Source: a virus | DNA length: 48,967 bases | Direction: 5' to 3' (one strand) | Virus record (IMG/VR): IMGVR_UViG_3300025168_000137 | Coordinates: 1-48,967 of that record | Shown: one piece after another, positions 12,728-20,896 of the stretch | Layout of the letters: each line of letters starts with the position of its first letter | Numbering within the stretch: the stretch's first letter is position 1 | Notes under the pieces: model-generated | Database searches by the model: none | What the model was told of the DNA's origin: nothing | Seen by the model: the letters and a program-made list of their open reading frames with translations, nothing else | Translations under genes and position numbers: made by a program

Positions 12728-15700
12728 ATGAAAAAAATACAGTTATTATTATTAACACTATTAATACCTTTTTTAGGTTATACACAAATTAATACATTTC
12801 CTTGGACTCACGATTTTGAAAGTTTTATAACTTTAGAGGAAGATACTACTGATGATGGAGATTGGTTATTAAAACAAGGACCAACTAGTTCTTTTAACAC
12901 AGGACCACAAGGAGACCATACAACGGGTAATGGTATTTATTATTATGTTGAATCATCTACGCCTAACTATCCAGGTAAAGTATTTACAACTTACACACCT
13001 ACATTCGATATATCATCTACACCAGGACAAGTAATATCATTTTGGTATCACATGTATGGATCTTCAATGGGAGATTTAGAAGTAGGTATAGTAGATAATA
13101 ATGGTTATCAGTTTTTAGATATTATCTCAGGTGATCAAGGTGATGAATGGCAAATTTATTATTCAGCAATTCCTGTAACCGATACTTTCAAAATACAATT
13201 TACAGCTACTACAGGTACTTTATATTATAGTGATATTTGTATAGATGATTTATATGTTGGTGATCCATTTACATTAGGTTGTATGGATACTGCTGCATTA
13301 AATTATAATCCATCTGCTGTTATAGATGATGGTTCATGTGCTTATCCTCCTTGTGGAGGATTTCTTACATCTAACGCATATCAAATGTGTTGGGGAAGTC
13401 AAGCAGCAATACAATTTGAATGGACAAGTGATACAGCACTTTCACAATGTGATGTTATTGAAATACATGTAGGTGATGAAAATGGTTGGTCTATGATGTA
13501 TGGAGGATATTGGCCAGCTTCAAATGGTTTAAATGGACATGCAGTCGCAGTTGGTAATGGACAAATGCCCCCTAATTGGTCTGTAGAACATTATGCAGTT
13601 TTAGAATATGATGATGGAACATTATCAGACACTATATTTTATACTCCTACATCTTGTATTCCAGGATGTACAGACCCAACAGCTATATCTTATAATCCTT
13701 GGGCTACTACTGATGATGGTTCATGTGGTGGTACAAATTGTGATCCAGTTACAGAACAACAAGTTACAATGACAATCAGATTAGATAATTGGCCAGGAGA
13801 AACGTCTTGGAATATGGTTACTAATGCAGGGTCAAATGTTATTACTCCTCAAGGAACATATACTTTTAATGATATAGGTGTAACTTACACTTATAATTTT
13901 TGTGTGTCTTCAACAGCTGGTTTTGAATTTATATTAAATGATTCATATGGTGATGGATTAGCAGGAAATGGTACTCCAGGAGCCGCAGGAGAAGTAGTTA
14001 TATATGACTGTAACGGAGATACTATAACATATCTTACATCAGGAACTTGGGTAGATGGGAGTCAAAATCCAGTAGGAGTCAATTTTGGGACTGTAGCTTA
14101 TTCAGGGGCTCAAAATGGAGTAGCTTGTGCAGGACCACCTACAATACCTGGTTGTTTAGATCCAGCATATCAAGAATTTGACATTACAGCTACTATAGAT
14201 GATAGTTCATGTGTTAATTTACATACATTTGGTTGTATAGATCCTTCGTCATTTAATTATGATGCATCAGCAACTAAAATGGATATAGTTGATTCATGTA
14301 ATTATATTTTAAAAATAGAAGATGATGCAGCAGATGGTTGGGGTAATTCATATGTAGGAGTTACACAAGGAACTAATACTTGGACATATACAATGGGGCC
14401 AGGAAATTATGTTCAAAATTTCCCATTAAATTTAGAAACAGACAAACCAGTTACTGTTTATTATTTTGAGATTCCTAACGCACAAAATCCAGACCCACAA
14501 CAAACTACTTTCCAAACAATGCAAAACTCATTTACATTAACAAATGCAGATGGAGTTGTATTATTAGAAGAAGGAACCAATCCTTTTGCAAATAATGGAC
14601 AAGGAGCATTACAAGGATTTGCAACCCCTTTCTGGGTAACATACACAGCAATGCCTTATTGTGGTGATTATTGTATCCCAACAATATTAGGTTGTATTGA
14701 TATAATTGCATTTAATTATGATTCAACAGCAAATACGGATGATGGTGGTTGTATTCCCGTTATTACTGGGTGTACAAATAGTTTAGCGTTTAATTATGAT
14801 TCTTTAGCTAATACTGATGATGGTAGTTGTGTATCAATAATAATTGGTTGTATGGATTCATTAGCGTTTAACTTTAATCCATCTGCTAATACAAATGACC
14901 AATCATCATGTATTCCAGTTATATTAGGTTGTATGGATGATACAATGTTTAATTATAATGCAGCTGCAAATACGAATGATGGAACTTGTATACCAGTTAT
15001 GTTTGGATGTACAGATATGGCTGCCTTTAATTATGATCCAACAGCAAATACTAATAATGGTTCTTGTATACCAGTAGTATTTGGGTGTACTGATCCAACA
15101 ATGTGGAATTTTGATATAAATGCTAATATTGATAATAGCTCTTGTCTTCCATATGTTTATGGGTGTACAGATTCAACAGCTTGGAATTATGATTCTTTAG
15201 CTAATACAAGTGTAGGGTGTATTCCTTTCTATTATGGTTGTACAGATCCTACAATGTTTAACTATGATCCAAATGCAAATACAGATGATAGTTCTTGTAT
15301 TCCTTATATATTAGGATGTAATGATATCACTGCTTTAAATTATGACTCAACAGCAAATGTAAATACAGGGTGTGTTTATCCTATTTTAGGGTGTACTGAT
15401 CCAACAATGTTTAATTATAATCTTAATGCTAATGTAGATGATGGTAGTTGTATAGCTTTTGCTTATGGATGTACTGATATAACAGCTTGGAATTATGATT
15501 CATTAGCTAATACTAGTGTTGGATGTATCCCCTTTTCTTATGGTTGTACAGATCCTTCAATGTTTAACTATAATCCTTTAGCCAATACAGATGATGGTAC
15601 ATGTTACCCAATCATACTTGGTTGTATGGATACTTCAGCATTTAATTATGATCCTTTAGCTAATACAAATTTTGGTTGTAATCAAGTATTTTTAGGTTGT

Positions 15701-16849
15701 ACTGATGTTGCTGCTTTTAATTACAATTATTTAGCAAATGTAGATAATGGGAGTTGTATCCCCGTTGTTTTAGGTTGTATTGATGTTAATGCTCTTAATT
15801 TTGATTCTTTAGCTAATACAAATGTTGGTTGTATTTATCCAATACCTGGATGTACAGATCCTTCAATGTTTAATTACAATCCTTTAGCAAACGTAAATAA
15901 TGGTACATGTATTCCTGTAATAATTGGTTGTACAGATCCAACAGCATTAAACTTTGATTCAACTGCTAATACTAATAATGGTTGTATATATCCGATTTAT
16001 GGATGTACTGACCCAATAATGTTTAATTATGATCCATTAGCTAATACTAATGATGGAAGTTGTATCCCTTTTGTTTATGGGTGTACAGATGTTACAGCCT
16101 TTAATTATAATTCATTAGCAAATACTGACAATGGAAGTTGTATTCCAGTAGTATTTGGGTGTATAGATTCAACAATGTTTAATTATGATCCCTTAGCTAA
16201 TACAGATAATAATTCTTGTATACCATTTATTTATGGTTGTACTGATATTACAGCACTTAATTACAATTCAAATGCAAATACATTAGATAATAGTTGTTGT
16301 TATATAGGAGGTTGTACAGATAGTACGGCAGTTAATTATAATCCTTTAGCTTGTTTTGATGATAATAGTTGTATAATAGCAATAGTAGGATGTACAGACG
16401 TTTCAGCTTACAATTATAATCCACTAGCTAACGTAACAGATTCTACTGCTTGTTTATATGATGCAGGTTGTTATGGAGGACCTGGAATACCATATTGGTT
16501 AAATGATGGGTGTTATGCTTGGGTAATAGATGTTGATGATTTTTGTTGTACTAATGATTGGGATGCTTCATGTCAAGCAATGTATGATTATTGTCAATTA
16601 GGATGGCCTACAGCAGTAGAAAATATTTCATCATTAGGGATAGTTGTTTATCCTAATCCTACTAAAAATGTAATAACTATAGAAACTAGATTAGAAATTA
16701 AAATAGAAGTATATGATATAATGGGTAAATTATTAATTAAAGAAGAAAATACTAAACGTTTAGATCTATCAGATTTATCAAATGGTTTATATAATCTATC
16801 TATTATATATAATAATAAACGATATAATAAACAAATAATTAAACAATAA
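12728..16849 (+). CDS. Large secreted repeat protein with MAM-like domain and T9SS type A sorting domain (1373 aa)
   Basis: A signal peptide (MKKIQLLLLTLLIPFLGYTQ) is followed by a MAM-like domain (about 25-178: WTHDFESF, FNTGPQGDHTTGNGIYYYVE, ISFWYHMYGSSMGDLEV). The chain then carries 27 copies of a roughly 26-residue repeat of the type GCTDPTMFNYDPLANTDDGS-C. Four copies are scattered between about 183 and 520, and 23 are contiguous from about 655 to 1246. A Cys-rich module (CCTNDWDASCQAMYDYC) precedes the end. The last 70 residues (from VVYPNPTKNVITIE at about 1304, then YDIMGKLL, LSNGLYNLSI) are a T9SS type A sorting domain. Cargo of this kind is exported to the Bacteroidetes surface. The Asp/Asn-rich loops may bind calcium. 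It is probably an adhesin or surface coat protein. Confidence 0.85.
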   Translation: MKKIQLLLLTLLIPFLGYTQINTFPWTHDFESFITLEEDTTDDGDWLLKQGPTSSFNTGPQGDHTTGNGIYYYVESSTPNYPGKVFTTYTPTFDISSTPGQVISFWYHMYGSSMGDLEVGIVDNNGYQFLDIISGDQGDEWQIYYSAIPVTDTFKIQFTATTGTLYYSDICIDDLYVGDPFTLGCMDTAALNYNPSAVIDDGSCAYPPCGGFLTSNAYQMCWGSQAAIQFEWTSDTALSQCDVIEIHVGDENGWSMMYGGYWPASNGLNGHAVAVGNGQMPPNWSVEHYAVLEYDDGTLSDTIFYTPTSCIPGCTDPTAISYNPWATTDDGSCGGTNCDPVTEQQVTMTIRLDNWPGETSWNMVTNAGSNVITPQGTYTFNDIGVTYTYNFCVSSTAGFEFILNDSYGDGLAGNGTPGAAGEVVIYDCNGDTITYLTSGTWVDGSQNPVGVNFGTVAYSGAQNGVACAGPPTIPGCLDPAYQEFDITATIDDSSCVNLHTFGCIDPSSFNYDASATKMDIVDSCNYILKIEDDAADGWGNSYVGVTQGTNTWTYTMGPGNYVQNFPLNLETDKPVTVYYFEIPNAQNPDPQQTTFQTMQNSFTLTNADGVVLLEEGTNPFANNGQGALQGFATPFWVTYTAMPYCGDYCIPTILGCIDIIAFNYDSTANTDDGGCIPVITGCTNSLAFNYDSLANTDDGSCVSIIIGCMDSLAFNFNPSANTNDQSSCIPVILGCMDDTMFNYNAAANTNDGTCIPVMFGCTDMAAFNYDPTANTNNGSCIPVVFGCTDPTMWNFDINANIDNSSCLPYVYGCTDSTAWNYDSLANTSVGCIPFYYGCTDPTMFNYDPNANTDDSSCIPYILGCNDITALNYDSTANVNTGCVYPILGCTDPTMFNYNLNANVDDGSCIAFAYGCTDITAWNYDSLANTSVGCIPFSYGCTDPSMFNYNPLANTDDGTCYPIILGCMDTSAFNYDPLANTNFGCNQVFLGCTDVAAFNYNYLANVDNGSCIPVVLGCIDVNALNFDSLANTNVGCIYPIPGCTDPSMFNYNPLANVNNGTCIPVIIGCTDPTALNFDSTANTNNGCIYPIYGCTDPIMFNYDPLANTNDGSCIPFVYGCTDVTAFNYNSLANTDNGSCIPVVFGCIDSTMFNYDPLANTDNNSCIPFIYGCTDITALNYNSNANTLDNSCCYIGGCTDSTAVNYNPLACFDDNSCIIAIVGCTDVSAYNYNPLANVTDSTACLYDAGCYGGPGIPYWLNDGCYAWVIDVDDFCCTNDWDASCQAMYDYCQLGWPTAVENISSLGIVVYPNPTKNVITIETRLEIKIEVYDIMGKLLIKEENTKRLDLSDLSNGLYNLSIIYNNKRYNKQIIKQ
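14690..16465 (+). repeat. Protein-coding tandem repeat, 23 contiguous units of about 77 nt
   Basis: The block encodes uninterrupted copies of a GC-D-FNYD-AN-DDGSC-type unit. Unit lengths vary by one or two codons (for example forms with ANTSVGC lack two residues), and the DNA between units is diverged. The array is old or under protein-level selection, not a fresh slippage product. Alternating unit types are visible: TMFNYDPLA and TAWNYDSLA or TALNYDSTA, which suggests that an early unit of two repeats was amplified. Confidence 0.85.
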
Positions 16850-16869
16850 CACAGCTTCCAAAATAAATT

Positions 16870-16879
16870 TATATTTATA
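16870..16879 (+). promoter_or_regulatory. Candidate late promoter element (TATATTTATA)
   Basis: TATATTTATA lies 21 nt upstream of the ATG at 16901, in the gap after the T9SS gene, at the point where the gene content changes from envelope cargo to virion-type proteins. The same ten bases stand before the gene at 27876, and near-copies stand before those at 1585 and 22742. Confidence 0.4.
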
Positions 16880-16900
16880 TAGGAATAATACATTATACAA

Positions 16901-17860
16901 ATGGCAAATAATAAACTTCACGGATATAATCCCGATCCTTCTAAAGAAGTAGAACACTATGGTAAGGCTACATATGGAAATCGTCTAGATCAATTTAACC
17001 CTGCAGAATTTAGAAAAGGTATGGATTATGAACTAATTGATTTAGGGTGTTCAAGATTATCAGAGTCTACCGAAGATGAAAGAAGAAAAGCAACTGAAAC
17101 TGTTCTTAAAAATTTAAAAGAATATAATGGTTATTATTCTTCTTTAATACATTACGAAACTCAATTTAGAAATACAGATAAGAAACCAACATTTAAACAG
17201 TGGTTAGCAGAACAAGGCGAAACTCAAATGAAAGAAGTTGATAAAGAATATAAAAATGATAAAATGGTTGAACCTAAACCAAATGATTTAAATAACATAA
17301 AAATGCAAACACTCCAACCTTTAAAAGAAGCAATTAAAAAAGAAATATCTAATTTATTAGAAGTAAAAGGCAAAGAAGCAGAAAAAGTTAATAAAGCAGA
17401 CGCTAAAAAGGAAAAAGATGATGAAAAATCATCTGTAACTACTGCTAAAGGAAAAGCTAAAAAATTAGCTAATTTAGAAAAAGAAGCTTCAAAATTAGAT
17501 TCAGAAAGAACAAAACTTAAAGACAGTCAAAAAGCACCATTAGCAAAATATAAAGATGGTAAAATGTCATCTTCTGAATATACAACAGCAACTAAAGAAT
17601 CAGTAAAAAGAATTAAAGAAATTATCACTAGGTTAAAAGAAATTGAAACTGAGAAAGATGAAATTACTTTAGCTGAAAAAATGGGTAGAAGAGAAGTAGC
17701 TAAAACTATGATGGAAAAAGATACTCATATGGAAATATTAAATATCATTAAAGAAGCAGGTGTTAATTTAAGAGAAGGAGCTGGTGGTATTAAGATGTAT
17801 TATGAAATAGCAAAAACAGCCTATCAAGAAGGGTTTATGGCAGGAGTAAATAAAAATTAA
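16901..17860 (+). CDS. Coiled-coil protein, possible virion or scaffold component (319 aa)
   Basis: The N-terminal 90 residues are ordered and aromatic-rich (LHGYNPDPSKEVEHYGKAT). Residues about 110-265 are Lys/Glu/Ala-rich coiled coil (EKEASKLDSERTKLKDSQK and similar). The last 60 residues contain a compact helical end (GAGGIKMYYEIAKTAYQEGF). There is no signal peptide. It follows a candidate late promoter and opens the structural half of the window, so a virion or assembly role is inferred. No named family is recognised. Confidence 0.65.
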   Translation: MANNKLHGYNPDPSKEVEHYGKATYGNRLDQFNPAEFRKGMDYELIDLGCSRLSESTEDERRKATETVLKNLKEYNGYYSSLIHYETQFRNTDKKPTFKQWLAEQGETQMKEVDKEYKNDKMVEPKPNDLNNIKMQTLQPLKEAIKKEISNLLEVKGKEAEKVNKADAKKEKDDEKSSVTTAKGKAKKLANLEKEASKLDSERTKLKDSQKAPLAKYKDGKMSSSEYTTATKESVKRIKEIITRLKEIETEKDEITLAEKMGRREVAKTMMEKDTHMEILNIIKEAGVNLREGAGGIKMYYEIAKTAYQEGFMAGVNKN

Positions 17861-17863
17861 AAA

Positions 17864-18028
17864 ATGAATAAAGACAAAATATTATGCTACTTAAAATGCT
17901 ACGGAGGTTATATATTAGCAGTAGGAGCAGGGTGTACATTTGGTATGAGCTTATTATGGGGGACTATATTATTAGCAGGAGCAGCTGGATGGGCTTATAA
18001 AACAAGATATTCAACTTGTAAGTTATAA
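17864..18028 (+). CDS. Small membrane protein (54 aa)
   Basis: ATG 17864 is 3 nt after the previous stop and the frame ends at TAA 18026-18028. The protein has a hydrophobic hairpin (about residues 14-44, YILAVGAGCTFGMSLLWGTI followed by LLAGAAGWAY) with Lys-rich ends and four Cys. This size and topology fit a holin-like or small membrane-anchor protein. No family is recognised. The next gene begins 13 nt later. Confidence 0.55.
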   Translation: MNKDKILCYLKCYGGYILAVGAGCTFGMSLLWGTILLAGAAGWAYKTRYSTCKL

Positions 18029-18041
18029 ATAAAAATAAATT

Positions 18042-18311
18042 ATGGAAAAAATAAAAAGTTACTTTAAAAGGTTGTGGAAAGCGCTTTGGGATTCAACAGA
18101 TTTAGATGAAAAAGCAGCAGCAGCATTAAAAGAAGCGAAAGCTAGAATCGCAGAAATGAAAAAAGAACTAGCAGATGTAAAAAAAGCAGCTAAAAACGTT
18201 GTAGCACAATCAAAAGACGTTGTAGATGCAGCAAAAGGAAAAAAAAGACGAGGAAAAAAACCTTATTATAAAAATAAAAAGAAAACCAATAATAATAAAC
18301 CAAAAAAGTAA
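18042..18311 (+). CDS. Helical protein with basic tail (89 aa)
   Basis: The N-terminal amphipathic helix (IKSYFKRLWKALWDST) is followed by an Ala/Lys/Glu-rich helix (about 25-65, EAKARIAEMKKELADVKKAA). The tail from 66 on is almost entirely Lys, Arg and Asn (GKKRRGKKPYYKNKKK). A DNA-binding or capsid-interior protein would look like this, and the pairing with the acidic gene immediately downstream is suggestive, but neither is a recognised family. Confidence 0.6.
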   Translation: MEKIKSYFKRLWKALWDSTDLDEKAAAALKEAKARIAEMKKELADVKKAAKNVVAQSKDVVDAAKGKKRRGKKPYYKNKKKTNNNKPKK

Positions 18312-18315
18312 AAAA

Positions 18316-18777
18316 ATGACTTTAAAAGAATTACAAACAATGATTAAAGAAGAATTCACAGCTTATCAAAATGAGGCTGATGATGTAGATGTATCTGTTA
18401 ATCCAGATACTGATATAGACGCTGAAATGGGCGATGAAATGGCTCCTGAGGGAGAAGAAGATGTTCTTCGTAAAATTTATGATCTATTAGCTATGCACTT
18501 CGATGGTGGTGAAGAAACACCAGCTGGAGATGACATGGGAGATGACATGGGAGATGATATGGATGAAATGGATGTTGAAGAAGACATGTATGAAGCTAAA
18601 GATTCAGATTTAGATGAAGCTTCATCTATGGGATTTGGAGATAAAGGAAACAAGAAAACTTCAGGTGCTAATGCAGGATATACTCCCGCTAAAACTACAA
18701 AAGGATCTACTGGATATGATGGTAGTTCAAAAGCACTACAAGAAAGGTTTCAGAAGCTAGCTAATATTATTAAGTAA
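18316..18777 (+). CDS. Acidic protein, possible prohead-core/scaffold-like (153 aa)
   Basis: I choose ATG 18316, since the upstream 30 codons are the out-of-frame tail of the basic gene before it. The protein opens with LKELQTMIKEEFTAYQ and is strongly acidic in the middle (GDDMGDDMGDDMDEMDVEED). It then has a Gly/Ser/Lys linker and ends with LQERFQKLANIIK. Acidic, helix-capped small proteins of this type form the prohead core in T4-like phages. That is analogy and not a sequence match. The ERFQ end motif is shared with the protein at 11764. Confidence 0.6.
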   Translation: MTLKELQTMIKEEFTAYQNEADDVDVSVNPDTDIDAEMGDEMAPEGEEDVLRKIYDLLAMHFDGGEETPAGDDMGDDMGDDMDEMDVEEDMYEAKDSDLDEASSMGFGDKGNKKTSGANAGYTPAKTTKGSTGYDGSSKALQERFQKLANIIK

Positions 18778-18784
18778 TATTACC

Positions 18785-20182
18785 ATGACTCTCGACGAGT
18801 TATTATTGGAATGGTCGTACAGGTCAGAAAGGGGATATCCATCATTGGATAACCCTTCTGATATCTCTGTATTTAAAAAAATACTATCTGAATTAGATAT
18901 GCCTGCTGAAGAAATTGTAGATCAATTAGAAAATTTAAGAGGAGATGAAGATGATGAAGAGATAGATGGTATGGATACTCCTACAACTTCATTAAACTCT
19001 CCTGAAGAAGTAGAAAAAGCAATAGGTGATGATGTTGATACATGTGATATTGATCAATTAAAAGCAGCTCTTGATAAATTAAAATCACAAGGTAGATTAA
19101 ACAATAAGAATGTAGGTTATATGTTAAAAAACATTCAAAATACCTGTGCTTATGATCCTGTTTTAGATGCTTTAAGGAGAAAAGGTTATGGACAAAAAAC
19201 AGATAGGAAAGGTAATACCACAGAACACCCTATTATTAAAAAATACGCTAACGAAATTAAAGATTTAACTTTAGATGCTACTGAAGCTGAAAGAGACGCA
19301 TATATTAATTATATTTCAGATCCCTCTAAACAAATAAATTTTACACCTAAACCTAAAGGAAATTTAAATGATGATGCTAAGGCAACAGGGATTCCTGAAT
19401 CTATAACTAATAAGTTAATGATGTACGTTACTACAGATGCAGGTAATAAAGGTGTAGGGATGGGTGAGTTTGCAATGAGTCTTTTATTTAAAAATATAGG
19501 AGATGCTGTAGGTGCTGGAGATTTATCTATAAATGGAGAGACTTTTGAAATTAAAGGTGAAAATGCTACTTTAGGAAAAAGACCGGATGAAATTAATGCT
19601 ATTGATGTAAAGAATTTTGCAAAATATATGATTAAAACTACTGATGAAGTAGATGATACCGATTTATTATTTAGAAAAGAACAAAGAAAAACAGCTGCAG
19701 GGAGAAATAAAAATGTAAATGTTTTTTATTATAAAGGACAAGAGGTTAAAAAAAATACATTTGCCGAAATAATGTCAGATGTATATAATAATTCTAGTAA
19801 TAAAGAGGGTTTTAAAAATGATTTTAAAGAAGCACTAAGAATATTAGATACTTCTAAAAAAGAAAAACACAGTGAAGCTATAGATGAATTTTTTGATGAT
19901 ATTGATTTTACAAGCCCCCAAGGAATACAAAACGGGATAGCTTTATTAAATTTCTATCGTTATATTTTAAAAGAAGAATTTCAACATTTCTTAGCCCATG
20001 ACTTTGGAAAAAAAGGAAACAACACAGGAGCTTACGTTTACGCAACAGGTACACCAAGAGAAATGGTAAAACAATTAATGGGTGTAGCAACATTTCAAGC
20101 AATATCTCCTGACAATTTAAAACCTAGAATTGGGTTTGGAGGAAGTATGAGAGAAAATCTCATAACTAAAATGTTTTATTAA
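18785..20182 (+). CDS. Putative PD-(D/E)XK nuclease-fold protein (465 aa)
   Basis: The N-terminus (LDELLLEWSYRSERGYPSL) resembles a helical lead found in marine myophage proteins, and residues 55-80 are acidic. Around 215-270 a restriction-endonuclease-like core is visible: Glu228 in GMGEFAMSLLF, then GAGDLSINGETFEIKG with Asp246, Glu255 and Lys257. This is the spacing of E...D...ExK in the PD-(D/E)XK superfamily. The remaining C-terminal 190 residues (helical, then GAYVYATGTPREMVKQLMG) are unassigned. A DNA-cutting or end-processing role is a family-level inference. A terminator follows the gene. Confidence 0.6.
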   Translation: MTLDELLLEWSYRSERGYPSLDNPSDISVFKKILSELDMPAEEIVDQLENLRGDEDDEEIDGMDTPTTSLNSPEEVEKAIGDDVDTCDIDQLKAALDKLKSQGRLNNKNVGYMLKNIQNTCAYDPVLDALRRKGYGQKTDRKGNTTEHPIIKKYANEIKDLTLDATEAERDAYINYISDPSKQINFTPKPKGNLNDDAKATGIPESITNKLMMYVTTDAGNKGVGMGEFAMSLLFKNIGDAVGAGDLSINGETFEIKGENATLGKRPDEINAIDVKNFAKYMIKTTDEVDDTDLLFRKEQRKTAAGRNKNVNVFYYKGQEVKKNTFAEIMSDVYNNSSNKEGFKNDFKEALRILDTSKKEKHSEAIDEFFDDIDFTSPQGIQNGIALLNFYRYILKEEFQHFLAHDFGKKGNNTGAYVYATGTPREMVKQLMGVATFQAISPDNLKPRIGFGGSMRENLITKMFY

Positions 20183-20214
20183 AAAAGCTTGGTTTATACC
20201 AAAATAAGTACTAT

Positions 20215-20235
20215 CCTACTACTGTAGGGGTTTTT
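20215..20235 (+). terminator. Intrinsic terminator
   Basis: CCTAC (20215-20219) pairs with GTAGG (20224-20228) around a 4-nt loop and is followed by GGTTTTT. A second small inverted repeat, TTGGT/ACCAA (20189-20202), lies just upstream. Together they fit a transcription end after the PD-(D/E)XK gene. Confidence 0.6.
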
Positions 20236-20267
20236 AGGTCGAAACGGCGAACCGCAACACCGAACAC

Positions 20268-20642
20268 ATGACACAATACAACCCGAAAAACATAGAAGAG
20301 ACACTGAAGCGGATGGAAAAGGCCGATGAGTTGAAGGGTATACACCGCTCCGGTACTAATATAATGTCGTTCTTTGATGATAATGATAAAGAACACGAAT
20401 TACAAAAACAACAATCAGCAGCAGAAGTTAAAAAAGATGAGTATCTTAAAAGTGTTGAATTACTTAAAAAACTTATACAAAAAAAGGGAACACAAATTGA
20501 ATCTACCCGTATACTAGCAATTGGTCATTTAATTGAATCAACAGACTTTCTCAATATACCATCAAAAGTTAAAAAAACGTTAAAAGAAAATATGATTTGG
20601 TGTAATAAACAATATGAAAAATATGTGGATACCACAAAATAA
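20268..20642 (+). CDS. Hypothetical helical protein (124 aa)
   Basis: This is an unrecognised, mostly helical, Lys/Glu-rich protein (NIEETLKRMEKADELKG at the start, SVELLKKLIQKKG in the middle). Its first 30 codons and the 30 nt before the ATG are clearly GC-richer than the rest, with codons such as GCG, CGG, AAG and GCC that the neighbours avoid. This might mark a local RNA structure or a different origin of the 5' end. It lies after a terminator, so it may have its own promoter nearby. Confidence 0.6.
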   Translation: MTQYNPKNIEETLKRMEKADELKGIHRSGTNIMSFFDDNDKEHELQKQQSAAEVKKDEYLKSVELLKKLIQKKGTQIESTRILAIGHLIESTDFLNIPSKVKKTLKENMIWCNKQYEKYVDTTK

Positions 20643-20676
20643 TTTATTATAATTAATATAAACACAAAAAATAAAT

Positions 20677-20895
20677 ATGAAATACGGACAACAAACACAA
20701 GACGCTTTAGATAGATTAGATCAAGCTTTAGCACAATTAAGAAATTTTATAAAAAGAGGCGAAAATGCAGAAGCAATTCGTTTTATGGAAGAAGGAGCAC
20801 TTAAAGAAAGATTTGAAGAATTACAAAATATGATTTCTATATCACAAACAAATGGATTAGGATCAAGAGGAACGTCACAAACAGGAACATTATAA
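20677..20895 (+). CDS. Small helical protein with ERF-type motif (72 aa)
   Basis: The first 50 residues are an amphipathic helix pair (YGQQTQDALDRLDQALAQL, then FMEEGALKERFEELQNMI). The C-terminal 15 residues are Gly/Ser/Thr-rich. The ERFEEL segment resembles the ERFQ motif of two other proteins here. The gene ends 1 nt before the HD-domain gene and is therefore probably co-transcribed with it. No family is recognised. Confidence 0.6.
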   Translation: MKYGQQTQDALDRLDQALAQLRNFIKRGENAEAIRFMEEGALKERFEELQNMISISQTNGLGSRGTSQTGTL

Positions 20896-20896
20896 T

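Noticed and set aside
14690-16465. CRISPR-like or non-coding tandem array
   Set aside because: The units are about 77 nt, variable in sequence and in a continuous open frame that encodes a clear Cys-repeat protein. There are no constant repeats with unique spacers.
12728-16849. Host chromosomal island or misassembly because of the T9SS protein
   Set aside because: Base composition, strand, start context and 1-50 nt gaps continue without a break from phage genes on both sides, and a second T9SS gene lies elsewhere in the window. I keep misassembly only as a test, not as a conclusion.
20189-20218. Fourth host-type promoter (TTG, 20 nt, TATCCTA)
   Set aside because: The -7 box lacks TTT and the TTG lies in a hairpin. 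The site overlaps a terminator. The flanking TTGGAG and TTCG of the other copies are absent.
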